NCBI RefSeq assembly: GCF_016786325.1
Contig: NZ_JADWYU010000194.1
Coordinates: 1-35,135 of the forward strand
Reading direction: 5' to 3'
DNA length: 35,135 nucleotides
DNA from: Frankia nepalensis
GTDB taxonomy: Bacteria; Actinomycetota; Actinomycetes; Frankiales; Frankiaceae
Part shown: positions 26,382 through 34,147 of the stretch, in pieces
How positions within the stretch are numbered: the first letter of the stretch is position 1
Layout of the letters: each line of letters starts with the position of its first letter
Notes under the pieces: generated by a model
What the model was told of the DNA's origin: nothing
The model's input: only the letters and a program-made list of their open reading frames with translations
Database searches by the model: none
Made by a program: the position numbers and the translations under genes

Positions 26382-27599
26382 ATGACCGCGGTGATGCAGG
26401 GCGTACGCGTCCTGGAGGTGGCCGAGCACACATTCGTGCCCGCGGCGTCCGCGCTGCTGGCCGACTGGGGTGCCGAGGTCATAAAGATCGAACACGTCGA
26501 GCGCGGGGACGCGATGAGGGGCCTCGCCTCGACCGGCGTCCTCAACATGCCCTCGGACGTCCACGTGCTGCTGGAACACTCCAACCGCGGCAAGCAGAGC
26601 CTGGGCCTTGACCTGACGACCGACGAGGGCCTCGACGTCGTCCACAGGCTGGCCGCGACCTGCGACGTGTTCCTGACGAACAAGCTGCCGCGGGTCCGCC
26701 AGAAGCTGAAGATCGATCTCGTCGACATCCGCGCCCACAACCCGGACATCATCTACGTCCGGGGAACCGGGCAGGGAGAGCACGGGCCCGACGCGGACAA
26801 GGGCTCCTACGACGCGCTGGCGTTCTGGAACCGCGCCGGGATGGGCATGGCGCTCGCCCGCCCCGAGTACGGCCACGTCCCAGGCCCGCCGGCCCCGGGC
26901 TATGGCGACTCGATCGGCGCGATGACGATCGCCGGCGGCATCATGGGTGCCCTGTTTCACCGGGAGCGCACCGGCCAGGCGACCACCGTCGACGTATCGC
27001 TCCTCGGCACCGGCATCTGGGCGATGGGCCAGGCGATGGCGCTGTCGATGGCGCTCGGCACCCCGTGGGTGCAGGTACGCGGCGGCCGCAACGGCACCAA
27101 CCCGTTGTCGCGCAACTACCAGACAAAGGACGGCCACTGGTTGGCGCTGACCTGCCTCCAGGCCGGAAAGTACTGGCCGCCGCTGTGCGAGATCCTCGGC
27201 CGGTCGGACCTCGTCGCCGACCCGCGGTTCGCCGACCATGCGTCGCTCAACCGCAACTGCGACGACGCCGTCGAGATCCTCGCCGCCGCGTTCGCCGAGC
27301 GGACCGTCGAGGAGTGGAGGACACTGCTCGACGGTTTCACCGGCCAGTGGGCCGTCATCCAGCACACCCTCGAGGTCGCGGAGGACCCGCAGACCGTCGC
27401 CAACGGTTACGTCCAGGAGTGTCACACCGCCGCTGGTACGCCGTTCCGTCTCGCCGCCGCGCCCGTCCGGTTCGACGACGAGCCCGCGGTGCCGAGGCGG
27501 GCGCCGCGGTTCAACGAACACGGCGACGCGATTCTCGCCGAACTCGGTCTCGACTGGGAAACCGTCCTCGGGCTCAAGCTTCGCGGCGTCGTCGCGTAG
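26382..27599 (+). CDS. CaiB/BaiF family CoA-transferase
   Basis: A 405-residue class III CoA-transferase. The N-terminus MQGVRVLEVAEHTFVPAASA and WGAEVIKIEHVERGDAMRG is the family signature, and GSYDALAFW supplies the likely acyl-accepting Asp144. The C-terminal half (RNYQTKDGHWLALTCLQAGK) matches the usual second domain. It moves CoA between acids, or racemises 2-methylacyl-CoAs, in the cytoplasm. Here it would activate the pathway acid without ATP. ATG 26382 is chosen because GGAGG lies 5 bases upstream. A GTG 12 bases earlier is in frame. Confidence 0.92.
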   Translation: MTAVMQGVRVLEVAEHTFVPAASALLADWGAEVIKIEHVERGDAMRGLASTGVLNMPSDVHVLLEHSNRGKQSLGLDLTTDEGLDVVHRLAATCDVFLTNKLPRVRQKLKIDLVDIRAHNPDIIYVRGTGQGEHGPDADKGSYDALAFWNRAGMGMALARPEYGHVPGPPAPGYGDSIGAMTIAGGIMGALFHRERTGQATTVDVSLLGTGIWAMGQAMALSMALGTPWVQVRGGRNGTNPLSRNYQTKDGHWLALTCLQAGKYWPPLCEILGRSDLVADPRFADHASLNRNCDDAVEILAAAFAERTVEEWRTLLDGFTGQWAVIQHTLEVAEDPQTVANGYVQECHTAAGTPFRLAAAPVRFDDEPAVPRRAPRFNEHGDAILAELGLDWETVLGLKLRGVVA

Positions 27600-27639
27600 T
27601 GGCACGCGAGAAGACACCCCGACCCGCGAGGAGTTAGAT

Positions 27640-29268
27640 ATGCGGCCTCTTCCTGAGCTGACGCCCATGAACAAGTGGTTCTGGCAGTCCGGCGCCGATG
27701 GGAAGCTGCGCATCCAGGGCTGCTCGGACTGTGGCACCCTCGTGCACCCACCAGTCCCCATCTGCCCGAAGTGCCGGAGCCGTTCCTGGACGCCCGCCGA
27801 GGTCTCCGGCCGGGCCACGGTCGTGGGCTTCACCGTCAACTCCCAGCGGTGGCTGCCGGAACTGCCGCCACCGTATGTGGTCGCGAACGTCGCCCTGGTG
27901 GAGGACGCCGAGGTCCGGCTGACCACGAACGTCGTGGGATGCGAACCCGGCGAGGTGCACATCGGACAGGAGGTCACCGTCCGGTTCGAGCAGCACGAGG
28001 ATGTGTGGCTGCCGCTGTTCGAGCCCACCGGCCGGACGGACCCGACCGACCGGGTCGGCGAGCCCGACCTGCCCGCCCCGCGAGCGCCGGTCAGCGACGA
28101 TCGTTTCGAGCACAGGGCGGTCCTGTCCGGGATCGGACGCTCGGCGTACGGCCGCCGGCTCATGGTCGACCCACTGTCGCTGACGGTCGACGCCTGCCTC
28201 GCCGCGGTCGAGGACGCCGGGCTGACCCTGGCCGACATCGACGGGCTGTCGACGTACCCGGGCGGCGTCAGCGGCGCCGGAATGAACGAAGGCGGTGTGA
28301 CCGCCCTCGAGGAGGCACTGCGGATCCACCCGACCTGGATCAACGGCGGCGGCGACCTGCCCGGTCCCGGCGGCTCCGTGATCGCGGCGATGCTCGCGGT
28401 CTCGTCCGGCCTGTGCCGGCACGTGCTGTGCTTCCGCACGGTATGGGAGTCGACCTTCAAGGCACTGCGCCTGGCGCGGCCCGGCGGCCGGCTGTCGGGG
28501 CCGATGATGCCGTGGCGGGTGCCGTTCGGGGCGGCGTCCGCGGCTAACTGGATCGGCATGCACGCCAACCAGTACCTCCACCGCTACGGCGCGACCCGGG
28601 AGCTGCTCGGGGCCATCGCGGTCAACGGCCGGACGAACGCGGGACGCAACCCCGCGGCCATCTACCGGGAACCGATCACGATGGACGACTACCTGTCGGC
28701 CCGCATGATCTCCTCGCCCTTCGGCCTGTACGACTGCGACGTCCCGTGTGACGGCTCGGTCGCGGTCATCGTCTCGGCCGCGTCCGTCGCCGCCGACCTG
28801 CCAAAACCCGCGGTGCGGGTCGAGGCGGTCGGCACCCAGATCCGCGAGCGGCTGTCCTGGGACCAGGGTGTCGTCACCCACGAGCCGCAGGTACTGGGCC
28901 AGGCGGGCCACCTGTGGACCCGGACGAACCTGCGACCAGCCGACGTCGACCTGGCGCTGGTTTACGACGGCTTCACCTTCAACGCCGTCTCCTGGTTGGA
29001 AGGCCTCGGCTTCTGCGGTATCGGCGAGGCCCAGGACTGGATCGACAAGGGCCGGCGTATCGCGCTGGACGGCGACCTGCCGGTCAACCCACACGGCGGC
29101 CAGCTCTCCGAGGGCCGCACCCACGGGTTCGGGTTCCTCTACGAGGCCGTCGCGCAGCTGCGCCACGAAGCCGGCGAACGACAGGTGGCCGGCGCCCGAA
29201 CCGCCATCGTCACGTCCGGCGGCGGCACACCATCCGGCGTGCTCCTGCTTCAGCGCGGCGACGCGTGA
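27640..29268 (+). CDS. fusion of DUF35 zinc-ribbon/OB domain with Ltp2-like thiolase fold
   Basis: The 542-residue protein has two parts. Residues 1-150 form a DUF35 (ChsH2-type) domain with zinc ligands Cys28, Cys31, Cys42 and Cys45 and an OB fold. Residues about 165-542 are a thiolase fold of the lipid-transfer-protein type (VLSGIGRSAYGRRLMVDPLS at the start, NPHGGQLSEG with His485 near the end). The place of the thiolase nucleophile Cys is GGGDLPGPGG, with no Cys. This is as in the steroid side-chain aldolase Ltp2, which performs retro-aldol cleavage in complex with a DUF35 partner. Tyr442 (VYDGFTFN) is a candidate catalytic residue. The fusion would place both partners in one chain. Its ribosome site is GAGGAG at 27628-27633. 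Confidence 0.9.
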   Translation: MRPLPELTPMNKWFWQSGADGKLRIQGCSDCGTLVHPPVPICPKCRSRSWTPAEVSGRATVVGFTVNSQRWLPELPPPYVVANVALVEDAEVRLTTNVVGCEPGEVHIGQEVTVRFEQHEDVWLPLFEPTGRTDPTDRVGEPDLPAPRAPVSDDRFEHRAVLSGIGRSAYGRRLMVDPLSLTVDACLAAVEDAGLTLADIDGLSTYPGGVSGAGMNEGGVTALEEALRIHPTWINGGGDLPGPGGSVIAAMLAVSSGLCRHVLCFRTVWESTFKALRLARPGGRLSGPMMPWRVPFGAASAANWIGMHANQYLHRYGATRELLGAIAVNGRTNAGRNPAAIYREPITMDDYLSARMISSPFGLYDCDVPCDGSVAVIVSAASVAADLPKPAVRVEAVGTQIRERLSWDQGVVTHEPQVLGQAGHLWTRTNLRPADVDLALVYDGFTFNAVSWLEGLGFCGIGEAQDWIDKGRRIALDGDLPVNPHGGQLSEGRTHGFGFLYEAVAQLRHEAGERQVAGARTAIVTSGGGTPSGVLLLQRGDA

Positions 29269-29353
29269 CCATTGGCGGCCTGGACCTCCCGCCGGCTCCA
29301 GCCAGCCGGTTTCCCTCCACAGACGTCCGCCGCACCGGCGAGAGGAGCTCCGC

Positions 29354-30622
29354 GTGAACGCGGAAGACATGATCCTGGTCAGCATCGACGACCACATGAT
29401 CGAACCTCCCGACATGTACAAGAAGCACGTGCCGGCCAAGTGGCTCGACCAGGCGCCCAAGGTCGTCCGCAACGACAAGGGCGTCGACGAATGGGTGTTC
29501 CAGGGGCAGAAGACCTCCACCCCGTTCGGCATGTCGGCGACCGTCGGCTGGCCCAAGGAGGAATGGGGCTTCAACCCCGGCGCGTTCGCTGAGCTGCGGC
29601 CAGGCTGCTTCGACGTGCACGAGCGGGTCCGGGACATGAACGTCAACGGCGTGCTCGCGTCGATGTGCTTCCCGACCATGGCCGGCTTCAACGCGCGCAC
29701 GTTCACCGAGGTCGCCGACAAGAACCTCTCACTGGTCATGCTGCAGGCCTACAACGACTGGCACATCGACGAGTGGTGCGCCGCCTACCCGGGCCGGTTC
29801 ATCCCCCTGGGCATCGTGCCGATGTGGGATGTCGACCTCGCCGTCGCCGAGGTCCATCGGCTCGCCCGCAAGGGCTGCCGGTCCATCAGCTTCCTGGAGG
29901 CCCCGCACGGGCGGGGCTGGCCGAGCTTCCTGTCCGGCCACTGGGACCCCATGCTCAAGGCCCTCGTCGACGAGAACATGGTGCTGTCCCTGCACATCGG
30001 CGGTGCCTGGGACCTCGTCCGGCTAGCTCCCGAGGCGCCGATCGACCACACCGTCGTCATCCCGTCGCAGCTGACCATGCTCACCGCGCAGGACCTGCTG
30101 TTCGGCCCGACGCTGCGCCGTTTCCCGGACCTGCGCGTCGCGCTGTCCGAAGGCGGCATCGGCTGGATCCCCTTCTATCTCGACCGCGTTGACCGGCACT
30201 ACCAGAACCAGGCGTGGATCGACAACAGCTTCGGCGAGGGCAAGCTGCCGTCCGACGTGTTCCGCGAGCACTTCCTCGCCTGCTACATCACCGACCCGTC
30301 CGGCCTGAAGCTCCGCGAGGAGATCGGCATCGACGTCATCGCCTGGGAATGCGACTACCCGCACACGGACACCACCTGGCCGGAGGCTCCGGAGTCCGCC
30401 TGGAAGGAGTTCCAGGCGGCCGACTGCGCCGACGAGGAGATCCACAGGATCACCTGGCAGAACGCCTGCCGCTTCTTCGACTGGGACCCGTTCGTCCACA
30501 CGAGGAGGCAGGACGCGACCGTCGGCGCGCTGCGGGCGGCCGCCACCGACGTCGACACCGCTCGGATGCCCCGGGCGGAATGGCGTCGGCGCAACGAGGC
30601 CGCCGGTCTCGGCATCGTCTAG
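29354..30622 (+). CDS. Amidohydrolase-2 family metal enzyme
   Basis: The 422-residue TIM-barrel amidohydrolase has SIDDHMIEPP at its start (Asp12, His14 as metal ligands, again DxH rather than HxH). It also has HWDPMLKALVDENMVLSLHI mid-chain and IAWECDYPHTD near residue 340 with the final conserved Asp. The GTG start has AGAGGAG 7 bases upstream. Homologues act as decarboxylases or C-C/C-O hydrolases, but no substrate is implied by the sequence. A decayed paralogue of its first 80 residues lies at 3863-4114. It lies between the thiolase fusion and a SnoaL-like gene on the same strand. Confidence 0.9.
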   Translation: MNAEDMILVSIDDHMIEPPDMYKKHVPAKWLDQAPKVVRNDKGVDEWVFQGQKTSTPFGMSATVGWPKEEWGFNPGAFAELRPGCFDVHERVRDMNVNGVLASMCFPTMAGFNARTFTEVADKNLSLVMLQAYNDWHIDEWCAAYPGRFIPLGIVPMWDVDLAVAEVHRLARKGCRSISFLEAPHGRGWPSFLSGHWDPMLKALVDENMVLSLHIGGAWDLVRLAPEAPIDHTVVIPSQLTMLTAQDLLFGPTLRRFPDLRVALSEGGIGWIPFYLDRVDRHYQNQAWIDNSFGEGKLPSDVFREHFLACYITDPSGLKLREEIGIDVIAWECDYPHTDTTWPEAPESAWKEFQAADCADEEIHRITWQNACRFFDWDPFVHTRRQDATVGALRAAATDVDTARMPRAEWRRRNEAAGLGIV

Positions 30623-30687
30623 CCGGCCGGCGGCCACGCGCCTTTGTCGGCTGTGCACGCAGACCCCGGATGGAGGGAACCGCCGCC

Positions 30688-31143
30688 ATGAACCGAGATG
30701 ACGAGGCGCTACGCGCGCTCGTGACACGCGTCGCCCAGCTCGAGGACCTGGAGGAGATCCGCAGGCTGTACATCGACTACGGGCGCCACCTGGACGCGGG
30801 TGACCCCGGCGCGTACGCGGCGCTGTTCGCGCGCGAGGCCAAGCTGCGGCTGGGCCCCGTCATGCGGGCCGACGGCCGGGACGAGATCGAGCGGGCGGCG
30901 GCCAAGGTGATCGCGGCCTCCCCGGACGGCCCCAAGGGCTCCGTCCATCTGCTCGGCTCACCGCGGATCGAGCTCGGCGATGACACCGCCTCTGGGGAGT
31001 GCGTGTGGGCCGCGATCTCGTGGTTGCCGGACGGTTCACCCGGGGTGCTCGTCGGCCGCCACGTCGATCAACTCGTGCGCGAGGACGGACACTGGCGGTT
31101 CGCGCGCCGAATCGGCCATGTGGATGTCGGGGCACTGCGCTGA
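30688..31143 (+). CDS. SnoaL-like / NTF2-fold protein
   Basis: A small 151-residue protein with the alpha+beta cone of the SnoaL/NTF2 group: the helix LEDLEEIRRLYIDYGRHLDA, then DPGAYAALFAREAKLRL and a closing beta sheet (GHWRFARRIGHVDV). Members act as small hydratases, isomerases or ring-closing enzymes, or only bind ligands. Its place at the end of the plus-strand catabolic run suggests action on a pathway intermediate. The ATG follows GGAGGG by 10 bases, and an in-frame ATG at 30670 is an alternative. Confidence 0.82.
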   Translation: MNRDDEALRALVTRVAQLEDLEEIRRLYIDYGRHLDAGDPGAYAALFAREAKLRLGPVMRADGRDEIERAAAKVIAASPDGPKGSVHLLGSPRIELGDDTASGECVWAAISWLPDGSPGVLVGRHVDQLVREDGHWRFARRIGHVDVGALR

Positions 31144-31277
31144 CTGGCCAGGTACCGATGGGTCCACGCATCCGCGGAGGTACCGGCGTGCGTGAGCCCC
31201 CCGGCGCCTGGCTGGTACGTCCGTCGGGCGCGGTCGACTCCCCCGCGGGACGGGTCGTGCCTCGCCCGTACAGACTG

Positions 31278-31306
31278 CCGGCCGGGTCAGCCCGGCCGGT
31301 TATCGT
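31278..31306 (+). promoter_or_regulatory. palindrome and -10-like box before a TetR gene
   Basis: CCGGCCGGG (31278-31286) and its exact complement (31291-31299) flank a 4-base centre. TATCGT at 31301-31306 lies 6 bases before the TetR ATG, where a -10 for a leaderless transcript would be. The palindrome could be the regulator's own operator or a terminator for the preceding operon. Confidence 0.4.
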
Positions 31307-31312
31307 CACCGG

Positions 31313-31951
31313 ATGAGCCGAACACCGACGGATGGCGTGCAGAGCGAATCGGCCCCGAGCCGCCGGTCCTACAACAGCGCTGTCCGTCGCCAGCAGGCGG
31401 CCGACACCCGCGACCGGATCCTGACCGCGGGCACCGAACTGCTGCATGTCGCCCCCACATGGAACTGGCCGGCGTTGACCGTCCGGGCCGTGGCGACCCG
31501 TGCCGGCGTGAACGAGCGGACCGTGTACCGGTACTTCGGCAGTGAGCGGGAGTTGCGCGACGCGGTCATGGACCAGGTCCAACAGGAGTCCGGCGTCGAT
31601 CTGGATCACCTGCGGCTCGAGGACATCGCCGACGTGAGTCAGCGGGTGTTCGAGTACCTGGCGTCGTTCCCGCCCGGGCCGCCGCAGACTCCGATCGACC
31701 CGACGGTCGTGGAGTCCCGGCGGCGCAAGCACGAGGCGCTGGTGGCGGCGGTGACGCCGGCGACGCGGGAATGGCCGTCAGATGACCGTGAGATCGCCGC
31801 GGCGGCGCTCGACCTGCTGTGGAACGTCACGTCGTTCCGGCATCTGGTGTATGACTGGGAGCTCGAACCTGAGGCAGCGATCCGCTGCGTCACGTGGCTC
31901 ATCCGGCTCGTCGAACGCGCCCTTCACGAAAACCAGCCACCTGAATCCTGA
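31313..31951 (+). CDS. TetR-family transcriptional regulator
   Basis: The 212-residue protein has a TetR DNA-binding domain. A helix (QAADTRDRILTAGTELL) is followed by the helix-turn-helix at about 55-76 (LTVRAVATRAGVNERTVYRYFG). The C-terminal domain (about 85-212), which would bind the inducer, is not recognisable beyond the fold. The N-terminus is extended by about 25 polar residues. The ATG lies 6 bases after a -10-like TATCGT and just past a palindrome, so the mRNA may be leaderless and self-regulated. It follows the plus-strand catabolic run and converges with the second TetR gene, and may control the P450 operon. Confidence 0.88.
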   Translation: MSRTPTDGVQSESAPSRRSYNSAVRRQQAADTRDRILTAGTELLHVAPTWNWPALTVRAVATRAGVNERTVYRYFGSERELRDAVMDQVQQESGVDLDHLRLEDIADVSQRVFEYLASFPPGPPQTPIDPTVVESRRRKHEALVAAVTPATREWPSDDREIAAAALDLLWNVTSFRHLVYDWELEPEAAIRCVTWLIRLVERALHENQPPES

Positions 31952-31983
31952 TGGACCCACTTCGTGGCCTCGGTCCCAGGTGA

Positions 31984-32541
31984 TCAGGCAGGGATCCGGC
32001 TGAACGCGGCGAGCACGGCGTCCACGACGGGAGGAACGCTCGCGGGACTGATCTTCTGCTGGCTGTTGACGCGCCTGTACACGAACGGCGCGATGACGAG
32101 GTCGATGAACAGCTGGACGTCGATGCCGTCCGGCAGCTCGCCCCGGTTGATGCCGCGGCGGATGACGCGCTCGTAGATGATCCTGGACTCCCGCTCGGTC
32201 TCCTCTCGCAGGGCGGCGAGCTTGGGGTCGCGCACGGCGGCCTCCATCAGCGAGGGGAAGACCAGGATGCGGTTGAGGTAGGTGACGAGCTGGCTGAGCA
32301 TCGCGATAAGATCTTCGCGCACCGACCCGGTGTCGGCCTCGCTGAGGGCCCGCTGAATGCGGGTGAACGCGGCGTGTATGAGGTTCTCGCGCGATCCCCA
32401 GTGGCGGTAGATCGTCGGCCTGCTGACGCCTGAGCGCTCGGCGACGGCTTCGACGGTGACGGCGGACAGGCCCAGTTCGGCGACGACGTCGATGGTGGCG
32501 CGCAGGACGATGTCCTCCGGCGTACGCGGGCGCGGCGACAT
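31984..32541 (-). CDS. TetR-family transcriptional regulator
   Basis: A 185-residue TetR regulator. The helix-turn-helix is VTVEAVAERSGVSRPTIYRH (28-47). The ligand domain has GSVREDLIAMLSQLVTYLNR and an ending typical of the AcrR-like group. A remnant of this ligand domain lies at 3718-3810, next to an amidohydrolase remnant and operator copies 1 and 2. That association makes this protein the best candidate for binding GAGACTGTCTC in front of the hydrolase and SDR genes (inference). The start is the first Met of the conserved part, and the upstream frame is non-family sequence. Confidence 0.88.
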   Translation of the reverse strand: MSPRPRTPEDIVLRATIDVVAELGLSAVTVEAVAERSGVSRPTIYRHWGSRENLIHAAFTRIQRALSEADTGSVREDLIAMLSQLVTYLNRILVFPSLMEAAVRDPKLAALREETERESRIIYERVIRRGINRGELPDGIDVQLFIDLVIAPFVYRRVNSQQKISPASVPPVVDAVLAAFSRIPA

Positions 32542-32894
32542 GGACTCATGCTCCAACGGCGGTGAGGACGAACGGGGGCACGGACCGTCGATACTGAGGG
32601 CGCACTGGGACCGCCGATCTGGGTAACGAGACGCCTGGGTCTCAGTGTAGGAGCAATCATGTGGCCCCCGGCGTCGACGCCCGGCCGTGCCGGCGTGAGC
32701 CGGTTCACCGGCCGCGGGCCGGCGCCGGTTCCGCCACGGGCCTCTCACGGGCAGGGAACACACGCAAGCCTGACAGCGAGGTCGGGTGGGATCCGATCTG
32801 CCGACCAGCGCCGCCGGCCGCCACGCCGCGCCCCATGCCGAGCAGGCCACCCCAGGACCGACCACGCATGGCCGCGTTTCTCGACCCGGTGGGC
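32542..32894. other. intergenic between TetR and SDR genes
   Basis: This 353-base stretch upstream of the minus-strand TetR gene and downstream of the SDR gene shows no supported gene. It should hold the TetR promoter. I see no copy of the GAGACTGTCTC palindrome here. Confidence 0.45.
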
Positions 32895-33689
32895 TCAGCA
32901 GAAGTCGGAGCCGCCGTCCACGTTGATGTTCGCGCCGGTCATGTAACTGTTGTGGCGGGACGCGACGAACGCGATCACCCGGCCGACCTCGTGCGGCAGC
33001 CCCGCGCGCGGCAGGAAGGCGGGGTGTCCCACAAGTTCCGTGATGCCACGCATCACCGCGTATGGATCCTCGGGATCGACGCCGTTACGCCTCGCCCATC
33101 CGGCCAGGCTGTCGGAGAGAACGGCGCCCGGCGACACGGTGTTCACCAGGATCTCGTCGTCGGCGAGGGACTGCGCCAGGTTCTTGGTGACGCTGGTAAC
33201 CACCGACTTGGCCGCGGTGAAGGCGACCAGCGACGGCGACTGCCGCTTGGTGGACTGCGCCGAGAGGTTCACGACCCGGGCCCACTCCGCCGCGCGCAGC
33301 AGCGGCAAGGCGGCCCGGACACAACGGATCATGCCCAAGGCACCGGCGTCGACCGCTCTGCGCCAGTCATCGTCGGAGAGCTCCTCAAAGCGTCCACCAA
33401 CGCTCGGACCAGCCGTGTTCACGAGGATGTTCAGCGCGCCCCATCGTTGGCGGACGAGCTCGAACGCGGCGGTCACCTCGACAGGGTTGGTGATGTCGGC
33501 CAGTAGCGCCACCGCGTCCGGGGCGCCCAGCGCGATCAGGCGCGCGACGGTCTTGTCCGCGTCCGCGCGGCGACGGGCGAGCACGCCGACCTTCGCGCCC
33601 TCGGCGGCGAGGCACTCCGCCGCCGCCCGCCCCATGCCCCTGCTGCCACCTTGCACGACGGCCGTCGCGTCGGCCAGACCAAGATCCAT
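32895..33689 (-). CDS. short-chain dehydrogenase/reductase with Phe in place of catalytic Tyr
   Basis: A 264-residue classical SDR: the cofactor motif GGSRGMG (14-20), NTAG (91-94), Ser143, then FTAAK (157-161), where YxxxK is expected. The C-terminus NSYMTGANINVDGG is typical. With Phe157 the usual Tyr proton donor is missing, so the enzyme may use another residue, catalyse a different reaction such as isomerisation or dehydration, or only bind. The codon is clearly TTC. The start has GGGAGGAG 4 bases upstream. Operator/promoter copy 3 lies 165 bases upstream, giving it the same control as the hydrolase gene. Confidence 0.88.
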   Translation of the reverse strand: MDLGLADATAVVQGGSRGMGRAAAECLAAEGAKVGVLARRRADADKTVARLIALGAPDAVALLADITNPVEVTAAFELVRQRWGALNILVNTAGPSVGGRFEELSDDDWRRAVDAGALGMIRCVRAALPLLRAAEWARVVNLSAQSTKRQSPSLVAFTAAKSVVTSVTKNLAQSLADDEILVNTVSPGAVLSDSLAGWARRNGVDPEDPYAVMRGITELVGHPAFLPRAGLPHEVGRVIAFVASRHNSYMTGANINVDGGSDFC

Positions 33690-33781
33690 GCTGCTCCTCC
33701 CGGGGCAAGGCTCCTACCGCGGCCTGATGACCGCGACGCCGCCGCTCGCCACGGGCTGACGGCAGATTGAAGCGATGGGAG

Positions 33782-33838
33782 GGCGGTTCCGGGTCCGAAC
33801 CGCCGCCGCTGGAGCCGTCGATGCCCGTCCTGACGGGC
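33782..33838 (-). other. two hairpins in the SDR mRNA leader
   Basis: GGCGGTTC (33782-33789) pairs with GAACCGCC (33797-33804), and GCCCGT (33823-33828) pairs with ACGGGC (33833-33838). Both lie between promoter copy 3 and the SDR start, in a leader of about 150 bases. They may stabilise the mRNA or regulate it, and they match no riboswitch class I know. Confidence 0.35.
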
Positions 33839-33853
33839 GCCTCCCGGGCCTTG

Positions 33854-33900
33854 ACTGTAGGCCCACCAGACTCCAAAGTAAACGAGACAGTCTCATATCA
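33854..33900 (-). promoter_or_regulatory. operator/promoter block, copy 3, upstream of SDR gene
   Basis: Read on the minus strand: GAGACTGTCTC (33894-33884), -35 TTTACT (33882-33877), 17-base spacer, -10 TACAGT (33859-33854). The 26 bases at 33875-33900 equal those of copy 2, and the -10 and spacing are the same. The conserved arrangement across 29 kb indicates one regulator controlling both genes. Confidence 0.78.
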
Positions 33901-34147
33901 TTTCGTGGTCGGTGGTGCCGGAGAAGCCGCGGTCCCGACCATGATCTCGGCGTCACGCCGACGGACCGGTCGGCGAAGACCCGAGAACCGGCCACTGGCG
34001 CCCGCGTCGCAGGAACACCTCCTACGCGGCGCGGCAGCGGACGAAGGTGGTCACCTCTCGGTGGCCCGACCAGCCATCCAGCCAGGTCGACCTCAACTTC
34101 CCAGCCACTCACTGAAGTAGGCGCTGACACGGCCAGAAGGAGGCGCT

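Noticed and set aside
26202-28568. A 788-codon minus-strand frame opposite the CoA-transferase and thiolase genes.
   Set aside because: Codon-position bias and family matches lie on the plus strand. The long antisense frame follows from strong G/C third-position bias.
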